Source: Saprospiraceae bacterium (GTDB lineage: Bacteria; Bacteroidota; Bacteroidia; Chitinophagales; Saprospiraceae). From it: a stretch of 11,503 nt of DNA. This document shows positions 1-6,822 of this stretch, piece after piece. Location of the stretch: contig JAJCYJ010000655.1 of assembly GCA_029262975.1 (NCBI GenBank), forward strand, positions 1-11,503, read 5' to 3'. The first letter of the stretch is position 1; each line of letters starts with the position of its first letter. The notes under the pieces were generated by a model. That model did no database searches. It was not told where the DNA came from and worked only from the letters and a program-made list of their open reading frames with translations. The position numbers were made by a program, and so were the translations under genes.

Positions 1-100
1 AAATTAAGTGCAATACAAACATAACGTTGAAAAGGGTCACAAAGATCACATAATTTACAATTAAATGCTCAAATATGAACAAGCCTGGCATCGTGGTCAT

Positions 101-1444
101 TTAGGAAGGAAGATCTGGCCCTTGGTTTTTGAACCATAAATCTCTTTGCGGGAATGGGATACTGATATTGTGCTCCCTGAATATATCATCAATCCTAAAT
201 CTCAGGTTACTTTTGATGTCTTCTATATTTCTCACTTTGTCGGAGAAAAAATAAACCTTAAAATCCAGAGAACTAGCACCAAAATCCATAAACCGAACAA
301 AGGCAGGAGGATTTTTCATGACGCCGTCAGTAGCATTAGCTGCTTCCAATAACAATCTCTTTACCAATGTTGTATCCGAACCATAGGCTGTACCAACGGA
401 AACGTCAAACCGGGTAGTCATTCGGGTTCGGGTCCAGTTAGTAACCCGATCATTGACAAGATGAGAATTAGGGATGATAACTTCTTTTCTTTCAAGAGTT
501 TCCACAATAGAAGCTCGAAGACCAATTTTTTTTATGGTCCCGCGATAAGCACCAAAATCAAGAAAATCTCCTACTTCCACCGAGCGTTCGAATAGAATGA
601 CCAATCCACTGAAGAAATCACTGATCACTTGTTGGAGTGCTATACCCACACCCACGAGTAATGCTGCCGCACCTGCTAAGAGCAAAGTGAGCTTGATCCC
701 CATTGACTGGACGGCGAATATGATCGCAAAAAAATAGACGATGTAGGCCAATAATTGGTTATAGGCATATTGTTTGCCCAGATCTATTTTTTCCCTTTTA
801 TACCAACCATATAAAAACAGATTTACGGTCAGCCAAAGAAGTAATCTTGCAACGAGGATAATTAGAAAAAACAGGAGTACCTCAGTGATTGAAATAGAAA
901 CCGACTGATTTTCTCCAAATTGAAAAGTATGATCGAGGTCAAATTGTCTGATGAGAAATGTAGCGACAATAATGCCCAGGGCGTACTGTACGATACGGGT
1001 GATATTTGATTGACTTTTTTTACCGTATTGATCTTTATATATATCTCTTTGAGTTTGAGATTCTAACTCTTCCAGCAGGCGGGAGGAAATTAGTTTGTCG
1101 GCGATACGTGCGATCACAATCAAAAGAGCAGCGATTAGAATATTGCGGTAGGTAAGTCGCGTTTCAGTCGAATCCGTCAAATAAATGGGAGGGTTAAGAT
1201 GCAAACTCAACATACACAGGATGATCAATAAGATCAAACAGCCCAGAAAAAAGGTACGTCTTATGAATCTAGTGAGATGGGCATCAAACTTATGCCGCTT
1301 GCTATACTTGCCCAGAGCGATTAAGAAAAGACGATTAATGGCAAGAACGACAATCAAAGAAAAAAAACATCCAAGAGCAGCTCCAAGGGTCAAGTCATAG
1401 TTGGCAATTGATAATATTGATATGTTTAACCATTCACTAATCAT
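101..1444 (-). CDS. MscS-family mechanosensitive ion channel
   Basis: Predicted inner-membrane channel that opens under membrane tension and releases small solutes during hypo-osmotic shock. The 447-residue product has about six hydrophobic segments before residue 250. A glycine/alanine-rich pore-lining helix follows (LAGAAALLVGVGIALQQ, residues 256-272), then the MscS beta-domain signature (VGDFLDFG at 291-298, RGTIKKIGLRAS at 301-312, EVIIPNSHLV at 321-330). The C-terminal cytoplasmic alpha/beta domain ends around residue 440. The extra N-terminal helices make it longer than E. coli MscS (286 aa), as is common in Bacteroidota homologues. The frame opens at a TTG (1541-1543), but the ATG at 1442-1444 gives the usual N-terminus of this family (short amphipathic stretch, then LTLG and a membrane helix). 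It is divergent from the blaI-like gene and stands alone in the window. Family assignment is secure; ion selectivity is not determinable. Confidence 0.93.
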   Translation of the reverse strand: MISEWLNISILSIANYDLTLGAALGCFFSLIVVLAINRLFLIALGKYSKRHKFDAHLTRFIRRTFFLGCLILLIILCMLSLHLNPPIYLTDSTETRLTYRNILIAALLIVIARIADKLISSRLLEELESQTQRDIYKDQYGKKSQSNITRIVQYALGIIVATFLIRQFDLDHTFQFGENQSVSISITEVLLFFLIILVARLLLWLTVNLFLYGWYKREKIDLGKQYAYNQLLAYIVYFFAIIFAVQSMGIKLTLLLAGAAALLVGVGIALQQVISDFFSGLVILFERSVEVGDFLDFGAYRGTIKKIGLRASIVETLERKEVIIPNSHLVNDRVTNWTRTRMTTRFDVSVGTAYGSDTTLVKRLLLEAANATDGVMKNPPAFVRFMDFGASSLDFKVYFFSDKVRNIEDIKSNLRFRIDDIFREHNISIPFPQRDLWFKNQGPDLPS

Positions 1445-1717
1445 CTGTTGATTTATACTTAGTTGTGAGATCGGGAAAGGTAAAAATAATGAATCCGATA
1501 ATACAATTATTGGGATAAAAGATAGTAGAGATGAAAGCGCCAAAGGTGTAGACTATTTAAATCCTGTAGTGATCACTTAGATACTAGATCAGAAATGATG
1601 CAGTTGGCGACATTTTTAAATCTTTCAAAAATGTGTCAATTGAATTGTCAAGTGCCGAATTTAAATTGAATTGCATTTTATTGACTACTAAGGTGTCAAA
1701 CTTTTAACACTTATTCG
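1445..1717. other. Divergent intergenic region between mscS-like and blaI-like genes
   Basis: Gene-free interval separating two divergent genes. Seen: an AT-rich inverted repeat with perfect 8-bp arms ACATTTTT (1610-1617) and AAAAATGT (1627-1634) around a 9-nt spacer, and a 10-bp direct repeat AATTGAATTG at 1638-1647 and 1664-1673 (26 bp apart). Neither is a recognised site. No credible small gene was found. The promoter of the mscS-like gene must lie here, but I could not find a convincing -33/-7 pair for it on the minus strand. Confidence 0.5.
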
Positions 1718-1735
1718 ATTCTATGTTTGTAGAAT
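1718..1735. promoter_or_regulatory. Operator-like dyad 1 (BlaI/MecI-type) enclosing a -7 promoter element
   Basis: ATTCTATGTTTGTAGAAT is a dyad with perfect 6-bp arms (ATTCTA/TAGAAT) around a 6-nt centre. The centre and flank contain TATGTTTG (1722-1729), a full match to the TAnnTTTG -7 element of Bacteroidota primary-sigma promoters. No clear -33 TTG is present at the expected distance. A repressor bound here would block the promoter directly. It is the first of two near-identical sites just before the blaI-like gene; autoregulation is inferred from BlaI/MecI biology. Confidence 0.6.
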
Positions 1736-1737
1736 AT

Positions 1738-1755
1738 GTTCTATATTTATAGAAT
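1738..1755. promoter_or_regulatory. Operator-like dyad 2 (BlaI/MecI-type)
   Basis: GTTCTATATTTATAGAAT contains the perfect 7-bp-arm dyad TTCTATA-TT-TATAGAA (1739-1754). It matches dyad 1 at 15 of 18 positions, and the sites repeat with a period of exactly 20 bp, about two helical turns, so two repressor dimers could sit on the same DNA face. Its right end overlaps the A and T of the preferred ATG start (1754-1756). Confidence 0.6.
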
Positions 1756-2128
1756 GAATGAATTGACTAAGGCGGAAGAAAAGGTATTGCAAATCATATG
1801 GGCGCAAGAACCGACCTATATGAAAGATATCCTGGATGCTTATGAGGAACCACGGCCTGCCAAGACGACATTAGCCACAATCCTCAAAAGAGTTATAGAT
1901 AAGGGTTTTGTCTCTTATAAAATGGCCGGGAGCATCAGGCAATATTATTCTGTAATCAGCAAGCACAAATTTTTAAAATTCAAGATGCGCAATTTGATTC
2001 ACGGTTTTTTTGATAACAGTCCTTCACAGTTTGTCTCTTTTTTTTCAGAAGAAATGGACTTAACAAAAGAAGAACTTGAACAATTGAAAAATGTATATAA
2101 ATCTAAATCTGACAGGAAAGGAAAATGA
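1754..2128 (+). CDS. BlaI/MecI/CopY-family transcriptional repressor
   Basis: A 124-residue winged-helix repressor. The opening MNELTKAEEKVLQIIWAQ is the typical first helix of the family. The segment around AKTTLATILKRVIDKGFVSY corresponds to the recognition helix and wing, and the C-terminal half is the helical dimerisation region. Known members repress their own operon and are inactivated by proteolysis triggered by a partner M56 membrane peptidase; such a gene overlaps the 3' end here by 4 nt (ATGA). An ATG at 1736-1738 would add six residues (MFYIYR). I prefer 1754 because family members start here and because the -7 element at 1722-1729 would place the transcript start near 1736. Two operator-like dyads cover the promoter and start, indicating autoregulation. 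No beta-lactamase gene lies nearby, so the regulated stress need not be a beta-lactam. Confidence 0.9.
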   Translation: MNELTKAEEKVLQIIWAQEPTYMKDILDAYEEPRPAKTTLATILKRVIDKGFVSYKMAGSIRQYYSVISKHKFLKFKMRNLIHGFFDNSPSQFVSFFSEEMDLTKEELEQLKNVYKSKSDRKGK

Positions 2129-3393
2129 TCATCTACTTCATCAAAAGCTTCATATGCATGGGTATATCCTTTGGATTATATAGACTATTACTTGCTAAGT
2201 ATAAGTCTTTTTTCTTCAATCGATTCTTTATGTTATTGAGCGTTGTCGCCTCTGCATTGGTGCCACTTGTCCCAAGTTCTGTAACGACAGCTGCCACGAC
2301 AATAGATCCATTCTTAAATGGAATTATAACAAAAGCATCCACTTTAGAACAGAATTATTTTCCCATAATGGAGACTCCTGATGAAAATATCTATATGCTG
2401 TCATCTTTGATTCCGCTCATCTACTTTGTAATTACTACGTTTGTCATTTTCTATTTCCTATTCTCGATATTTCAGTTAATTCAATTAGTTTTCAATTGCC
2501 CTGTTTCCAATTTTAAAGGAATGCGGATAATCGTAGTAGATGATACGAACACGCCATTCTCATTTTTCAACAGACTTTTTATTTCGAGTCAAATGCATCG
2601 AAGTGGAATTCCCCTTTCGATCCTGCATCATGAGATTTGTCATGCCCGACATTATCATAGTTTGGATCGGCTCATTTGCCAGGTCATCTTCATATTTCAT
2701 TGGTGGAATCCTTTTTTCCTCTTATTGAGAAACGATTTAAAGGCCAATCATGAATATACAGCGGACAACTTTGCAATTAATCAAATATCTTGTAAAGATC
2801 GTTACATCACCTTTTTGCTAAAAGGCACATCACTTGGCCAGTCCCATCAATTTCTTCAAATCGGATTTTTTCAATCTTCCATATCTAAACGTTTGACCAT
2901 GATTTATTCACCATCAAGAAAACCCAGCTTTATAATTGTATCGATTGTAATGTTAATAAATTGCTTAATGATCATCTCATGTACAAATGATCATATGGAT
3001 GAGCAACTTAAATTTGCCTCAGACATTGAAACGGTAAGTATACATATGCCTGGACTAAACAGTGGCTACATCTATCCAGTGGAGATAGCCAGGAAAGCAG
3101 AAAATATGGGCTATAAAGCTTCACAATTTTTGTTGGAATATCGCGGTCCGGGTAAAGCGTTGTATCATAAATTTTCGACAGACAGCAATTTTGAAATTAG
3201 AATTGACTACGTATCTGTAGACCAGAATGAACTGAGCGCATTCTCCAACATAGATTTTGTAGCGTTTAGGGTTGTCGATATAAGCAAATTAGAAAACTCT
3301 AAAAAATATAGAGCAGACTTATTTACGAAAGAAGGATATTTTGCCTACTCGGAGCGAATGATTGAACAAGTAAAGAAACGTATGGGAAGGTGA
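2125..3393 (+). CDS. M56-family (BlaR1/MecR1-like) membrane zinc metallopeptidase
   Basis: Predicted sensor-protease that cleaves or triggers cleavage of the BlaI-type repressor encoded just upstream. The 422-residue protein has hydrophobic segments near 2-23, 33-50 and 91-125. A cytoplasmic M56 domain follows, with the family segment TPFSFFNRLFIS (143-154), the zinc motif HEICH (169-173) and the probable third zinc ligand E210 in NHEYTAD. A fourth membrane helix spans about 268-286. The C-terminal domain (287-422) is presumably extracytoplasmic. It is not the penicillin-binding domain of BlaR1 (no SxxK/SxN/KTG set seen), nor an obvious TonB C-terminal domain as found in some Bacteroidota M56 proteins. 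The start overlaps the preceding stop (ATGA) behind a purine-rich AGGAAAGGA, so the two are translationally coupled. Protease family is firm; the inducing signal is unknown. Confidence 0.88.
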   Translation: MIIYFIKSFICMGISFGLYRLLLAKYKSFFFNRFFMLLSVVASALVPLVPSSVTTAATTIDPFLNGIITKASTLEQNYFPIMETPDENIYMLSSLIPLIYFVITTFVIFYFLFSIFQLIQLVFNCPVSNFKGMRIIVVDDTNTPFSFFNRLFISSQMHRSGIPLSILHHEICHARHYHSLDRLICQVIFIFHWWNPFFLLLRNDLKANHEYTADNFAINQISCKDRYITFLLKGTSLGQSHQFLQIGFFQSSISKRLTMIYSPSRKPSFIIVSIVMLINCLMIISCTNDHMDEQLKFASDIETVSIHMPGLNSGYIYPVEIARKAENMGYKASQFLLEYRGPGKALYHKFSTDSNFEIRIDYVSVDQNELSAFSNIDFVAFRVVDISKLENSKKYRADLFTKEGYFAYSERMIEQVKKRMGR

Positions 3394-3395
3394 TT

Positions 3396-3512
3396 ATGAT
3401 ACAGTTAATCAATTTCAGCGGGTATCACCACTATCGATTCTTAAAAGGACTAAAGAATGAGGTGTCGCTACGTGGTCCTTATTTTAGAATGTGCAGACAC
3501 GTATTTCAATAA
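3396..3512 (+). CDS. Possible short peptide after the M56 gene (38 aa, doubtful)
   Basis: An ATG two bases after the M56 stop opens a 38-codon frame. A GGGAAGG stretch 8 nt before the ATG would be a usable ribosome binding site and also lies in the 3' end of the M56 gene. The peptide (begins MIQLINFSGYHHYRF) is basic and aromatic, with no signal peptide or membrane helix and no family I recognise. It could be a small third cistron of the repressor/peptidase operon or simply a chance frame. Kept only because of the spacing and the good ribosome binding site. Confidence 0.15.
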   Translation: MIQLINFSGYHHYRFLKGLKNEVSLRGPYFRMCRHVFQ

Positions 3513-3583
3513 TGATTTCATGATTAGATTGAAGTCAAGTGAGAAAAACTACCAACAGCTGGAAACTACAATATGCTAGCAAA

Positions 3584-4210
3584 TTAAGATACATCGAATG
3601 CTATTCCGAGTTCTGTAAGCCATTTTGACATTATATCTTTTTCTTGTATAGGAGTCTTAAGTTGAAGAGAAAAAGATCCATCAGATTCTAATTTAAGGGC
3701 AAGAAGATCTGCTTCGTCATCTTCATATTGATCCTCGAAAGTGATCAAAGGAATGATATACGCTTTGGGGCATTTCGGAATTGTAAAGACAACTGTATTT
3801 GGAGTCGGGTTTGAATGACTGAAGTCTAGAGATTCTCCAAGTTGTTGTATCAGTCCGGCATCCTCCGATATCATGCCCGGCGATCCACCAATACTACGAC
3901 GGTGTAAAAATTCGTGTGACTCGATTGTAAAAGGGATTTCTGTTATTGGCTGATTGGGCAAACTAGGTTTGCCCCAAACTTTTTTTATAGACTTTCTATG
4001 GGCATAGACTGTTGTACGCGGATCGTGAAAATCATCATAAACGAAGGCAAAGGCATGTGTGTTGGATAATGGTTTTCCTTCATGATCAAAATTCTCGACT
4101 TGACCTTCCAACAAAAAAACTTTTGATGGCAGGCCATAATCTGCTATTAGGAGGCCGTATTTTTCTTTCAGACTTGGTGTGGAATCATAAAACTCGGATA
4201 GACTTCTCAT
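3584..4210 (-). CDS. Uncharacterised soluble protein (208 aa)
   Basis: I do not recognise the family. The 208-residue product begins MRSLSEFYDSTPSLKEKYGL. It has no signal peptide, membrane helix or obvious catalytic motif, so it is probably cytoplasmic. It is acidic overall in the C-terminal third (a DQYEDDEADLLALK segment followed by alternating hydrophobic residues suggesting beta strands). It contains one cysteine and an HEFLHRRSIGG stretch that does not match a zinc motif. The frame can be extended to a TTG at 4232-4234 (216 aa), but the ATG at 4208-4210 is preferred because TTG starts are rare in this phylum. A perfect 14-bp palindrome lies 72 bp upstream. It is convergent with the M56 gene and in the same direction as the cysteine-rich exported protein, 275 bp away, too far to assume one operon. 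Confidence 0.7.
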   Translation of the reverse strand: MRSLSEFYDSTPSLKEKYGLLIADYGLPSKVFLLEGQVENFDHEGKPLSNTHAFAFVYDDFHDPRTTVYAHRKSIKKVWGKPSLPNQPITEIPFTIESHEFLHRRSIGGSPGMISEDAGLIQQLGESLDFSHSNPTPNTVVFTIPKCPKAYIIPLITFEDQYEDDEADLLALKLESDGSFSLQLKTPIQEKDIMSKWLTELGIAFDVS

Positions 4211-4281
4211 TCTATTTTGATTAGTTGGCAGCAAATATTTTGATTTAGATAAAATAACATTTACATAAAAGCGGATGTTCT

Positions 4282-4295
4282 GTTAGAATTCTAAC
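4282..4295. promoter_or_regulatory. Perfect 14-bp palindrome upstream of the 208-aa protein gene
   Basis: GTTAGAATTCTAAC is a gapless palindrome (7-bp half sites) located 72-85 bp before the ATG of the minus-strand gene at 3584-4210. Position and symmetry fit an operator for a dimeric regulator, but only one copy is present and no bound protein can be named. The surrounding interval 4211-4485 shows no gene and no other clear signal. Confidence 0.3.
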
Positions 4296-4485
4296 TCGAT
4301 CTTCATAAAACGTAAAGTCATTCCTGCAATGTAACAAGATTAATAGAAAATATCAAGATTTGGTTTCGTCTGGTTAAACATATACTTAATTATAGGTATA
4401 TCCTCGAGAGTAGATCATTCGCTTTGAAGCTGGGGGCACATTATTCGCAAAGCTATTAGGGCTCAAATTGACTGGTTCTTTTATT

Positions 4486-4857
4486 TCATCCCTTATCCTC
4501 CAGGCCAAATAAATACTCCGCCTCTTCCATAAACTTATCCATGCACTTCGGAGAAAAGGGAATACAAAGCGGTTCGTTGTCACAATTAAGTGCGAAGAAG
4601 GCTTTGTTACACAGACAACATACACAGGTACGATAGATATCATTTTTATAATAATAAACATTAAAATAACTGCAACTGCTATTACGTGTCTCTCCAGAAA
4701 TGACTGTAACATCTTGTCTTAAATGGCAGTATTGAAGTTGACCAGTATAATTTACAGGATCGGTACAATGGATGAGCAGGAGATGCGGAATCAGTACAAC
4801 CACCCATAATCCATTCATTTGGATTCTTTGATTAGTATACGGCTTAAGGAAGGTCAT
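4486..4857 (-). CDS. Small cysteine-rich exported protein, possible lipoprotein
   Basis: I do not recognise a named family. From the ATG at 4855-4857 the product is 123 residues. It has a basic N-terminus (MTFLKPYTNQRIQ), a hydrophobic core (GLWVVVLIPHLLLIHC) and a candidate lipobox LIHC; His at -1 is atypical, so lipidation is uncertain. After this cysteine there are nine more, four of them clustered in TCVCCLC, spread over an aromatic-rich region (YFNVYYYKNDIYR). The pattern fits a disulfide-stabilised or metal-binding exported domain. Other possible starts are 4885-4887 (133 aa) and 4816-4818 (110 aa). The middle start gives the most normal signal peptide. It is divergent from the 7TM LuxR-type regulator with a shared 194-bp upstream region, so co-regulation is possible. 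Confidence 0.55.
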   Translation of the reverse strand: MTFLKPYTNQRIQMNGLWVVVLIPHLLLIHCTDPVNYTGQLQYCHLRQDVTVISGETRNSSCSYFNVYYYKNDIYRTCVCCLCNKAFFALNCDNEPLCIPFSPKCMDKFMEEAEYLFGLEDKG

Positions 4858-4903
4858 GGTTGGTCCATGCTTGGATAAACTATTCATTTGGTTGTTATTA
4901 GAA

Positions 4904-4931
4904 TATGATGGAATTTTTTCGCCCCATCATA
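4904..4931. promoter_or_regulatory. Dyad in the divergent promoter region
   Basis: TATGATGG (4904-4911) and CCATCATA (4924-4931) are perfect 8-bp inverted arms separated by 12 nt that include a T6 run. The site lies between the divergent cysteine-rich protein gene and the 7TM regulator gene. It could be an operator serving either gene or a weak hairpin. Its half-site is unrelated to the GGGTGA dyads further downstream. Confidence 0.3.
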
Positions 4932-4974
4932 AATAGGATTACCAATGACTTGTGTTGAGATCTGTATACAATCC

Positions 4975-5002
4975 TTTGAAGAAGTAATTCCAGATATATT
5001 TT
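4975..5002 (+). promoter_or_regulatory. Tentative promoter of the 7TM LuxR-type regulator
   Basis: TTTG at 4975-4978 and TATATTTT at 4995-5002 resemble the Bacteroidota TTTG / TAnnTTTG pair with one mismatch in the -7 element. The 16-nt gap is slightly short for the usual 17-23. Transcription would start near 5009, about 43 nt before the TTG start at 5052. AT-rich DNA produces such matches easily. Confidence 0.2.
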
Positions 5003-5051
5003 AATGTTGATTCCGTATATTAGAGTATCATTAATCTTGGGGCTGTAGGTT

Positions 5052-6566
5052 TTGTCAAATCGTACACTTGTCATATTTTTCTTTGTAATCTTAGCAAACT
5101 CTAAAAGTTTTTCCGCACCATCTGAATTGTCAATTGTCATCACAGATGAAATGAGCAGGACAGAAATCAAGAAAGACTGTGAAATATTAATTTCAGAAAC
5201 GGGACAATCTTCAAATCCTTCCAATCTTGACACACTGGAATGGCAACCCCTTTTATCTGCCAAATTAAAACGGCTGCAATCATCAAGATGGTTGCGATTT
5301 TCAATCAAGTCAGAAGAGTCTTTTGGAGATTTGTTTTTGACTTCAAGATTAAGTAACTATAGTGATACCCATACACTATATGACCTTGATAGCTTGGGTC
5401 GTTGGCAGGGTCAGTCATATCAATATGATACACCTATTGATCAACGGGCCTATCCATCAGAAGATGCCATTTTCAAAATTTCAGAATTCAGTGGAACGAA
5501 AGAACTCTACCTGTACTCAGAATTTGACATGTGGCGTTCAGACGAATTAGTATTATTTAATCGTGAGGGACTGACAACTTATCTACGGCAGAAAAACATG
5601 CTTTTAATCGGATACTTTGCATTCTCCGTTATTTATATTCTTTTAAGCATCATATGTGGTGTTGTATTTCGGGATAAAACACCATTTATTTTTGCATTTT
5701 ATGTAATTACTACGGGTCTTTATCTAGGACTCGAATCTAATTGGTTGAGTGCACATATTTTTCCACAGAACCCTGAGTTTGTATTAACCCTGGCCCACCC
5801 AATAAATTGGATCTTCATGCTGGGATTCCTTGGGTATACACGCAGTATACTTCAAAAGTCTAAATTGAAGAAATCTATTCGATGGGCATTTAATGTGCTT
5901 ATTTTACTGACTTTGATATCCTTTATATTCTATTGGCCTTTATCTAAAAACATATCAATCTTTTTTATTGTCACGGATATAATAACTTATGGCACGGTGG
6001 TAACTTTTATAATTGCGGCCATTTATAGTGTCAAATCCAATGTGCCGATGCGTTGGTTAATATCTGGTACGCTACTGGTACTCACTTTTATAATGATCGG
6101 CGATAGTCATATGAGAAATCAAATCCATTGGCCCGCTAGTGTTGATCTAATAATCGTCGCGTTTATCGTTGAATTATTTCTTGTCGGTATAGGGGCTTTT
6201 ATTGCGGCCAAAATTCAAGTCGGCGATCTACAGGTCGCCAAAGATCAAAACGTGAACTTAAAAACCCAGGTTTCTGAATTGAAAAAAAATGTCAATCACG
6301 CAAAACATGCATACGAAGCTCTTGTGAACCGGGCTCAGAAAAATGAACTCAAGGCACCAGAACATTATTACAATAATCCTCTGTCGATACGGGAAATTGA
6401 AATATTACAGCTTCTCGCAGAAGGAAAGAATAACCAGAAGATTGCTGACGATCTTCATCTTAGCAGAAATACGATTAAGACACACCTGAAAAAGATCTAT
6501 AACAAGTTGAATACGAACAACCGATCGTCAGCAGTAAATATAGCCCAGGAGTGGGGACTCATCTAA
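5052..6566 (+). CDS. 7TMR-DISM-like membrane protein with C-terminal LuxR HTH
   Basis: A predicted one-component membrane-bound transcriptional regulator of 504 residues. The order is: signal peptide (1-22, cleavage near FSA|PS); a periplasmic, mostly beta domain (about 25-178) with Trp-rich segments like those of DISM extracellular domains; seven hydrophobic helices (about 183-205, 211-228, 246-266, 277-295, 301-326, 334-352, 364-387); a heptad-like coiled coil (about 388-430); and a LuxR/GerE helix-turn-helix (442-504) with LSIREIEILQLLAEGKNNQ and SRNTIKTHLKKIYNKL. The start is TTG: an in-frame TAG at 5046-5048 lies just upstream, and the next ATG (codon 34) would remove the signal peptide. 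An external ligand is presumably sensed and passed to the DNA-binding domain while the protein stays in the membrane. It is divergent from the cysteine-rich protein and upstream of the palindrome region and the secreted-protein cluster, which are candidate targets. Confidence 0.85.
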   Translation: MSNRTLVIFFFVILANSKSFSAPSELSIVITDEMSRTEIKKDCEILISETGQSSNPSNLDTLEWQPLLSAKLKRLQSSRWLRFSIKSEESFGDLFLTSRLSNYSDTHTLYDLDSLGRWQGQSYQYDTPIDQRAYPSEDAIFKISEFSGTKELYLYSEFDMWRSDELVLFNREGLTTYLRQKNMLLIGYFAFSVIYILLSIICGVVFRDKTPFIFAFYVITTGLYLGLESNWLSAHIFPQNPEFVLTLAHPINWIFMLGFLGYTRSILQKSKLKKSIRWAFNVLILLTLISFIFYWPLSKNISIFFIVTDIITYGTVVTFIIAAIYSVKSNVPMRWLISGTLLVLTFIMIGDSHMRNQIHWPASVDLIIVAFIVELFLVGIGAFIAAKIQVGDLQVAKDQNVNLKTQVSELKKNVNHAKHAYEALVNRAQKNELKAPEHYYNNPLSIREIEILQLLAEGKNNQKIADDLHLSRNTIKTHLKKIYNKLNTNNRSSAVNIAQEWGLI

Positions 6567-6633
6567 GTCATAATTGTAAAGTTCTTTTGTTACCAACTGT
6601 TACAAAATTCATACAATGATTTTGCAGTCGTAG

Positions 6634-6653
6634 AGGGTGATGGATTTCACCCT
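6634..6653. promoter_or_regulatory. GGGTGA dyad copy 1
   Basis: AGGGTGA (6634-6640) and TCACCCT (6647-6653) form perfect 7-bp arms around TGGATT. It lies 68 bp after the stop of the 7TM regulator gene. No T-run follows, so it is a poor terminator candidate. Same consensus as copies 2 and 3. Confidence 0.6.
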
Positions 6654-6698
6654 GGTGTAAAATATTGATAACCAGTTATTTATAAAAATTAGGCTGAC

Positions 6699-6718
6699 CG
6701 GGTGATACCATTCACCCT
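6699..6718. promoter_or_regulatory. GGGTGA dyad copy 2
   Basis: GGGTGA (6700-6705) and TCACCC (6712-6717) form perfect 6-bp arms around a 6-nt centre (TACCAT). The centre lies 65 bp from that of copy 1. Confidence 0.6.
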
Positions 6719-6797
6719 ACTAATTCTTCATTATTCTTTTTTCATCATTCAATTTTGAGTAAAGGCTGTTGGGTTATTTATGACCTACAGACGGAAG

Positions 6798-6822
6798 GCA
6801 GGGTGATCGATTTTCACCCTGC
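6798..6822. promoter_or_regulatory. GGGTGA dyad copy 3 (strongest)
   Basis: GCAGGGTGA (6798-6806) and TCACCCTGC (6814-6822) form perfect 9-bp arms around a 7-nt centre, one base longer than in the other copies. It ends 67 bp before the ATG of the solo LuxR gene, a normal operator or activator distance. Its centre is about 101 bp from that of copy 2. Confidence 0.62.

Noticed and set aside
1610..1634. ACATTTTT/AAAAATGT inverted repeat between the divergent mscS-like and blaI-like genes
   Set aside because: The arms are nearly all A/T in an AT-rich interval, so chance is plausible. It is mentioned in the intergenic entry but not called as a site.
3445..3480. AAGGAC/GTCCTT inverted repeat after the M56 gene, followed by ATTTT
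   Set aside because: A 6-bp stem with a 24-nt loop and only a short T-run is too weak to call a terminator.
4386..4712. 108-codon minus-strand frame overlapping the cysteine-rich protein gene
   Set aside because: It overlaps the better supported gene in another frame, and its product has no coherent signal or domain.
4898..5308. 136-codon minus-strand frame over the start of the 7TM regulator
   Set aside because: About 60% lies antisense to the signal peptide and periplasmic domain of a well-supported gene; no recognisable product.
6634..6822. Reading the three GGGTGA dyads as a CRISPR array or insertion-sequence ends
   Set aside because: Spacing is irregular (65 and about 101 bp), units are about 20 bp, no cas or transposase gene is present and no target duplication is visible.
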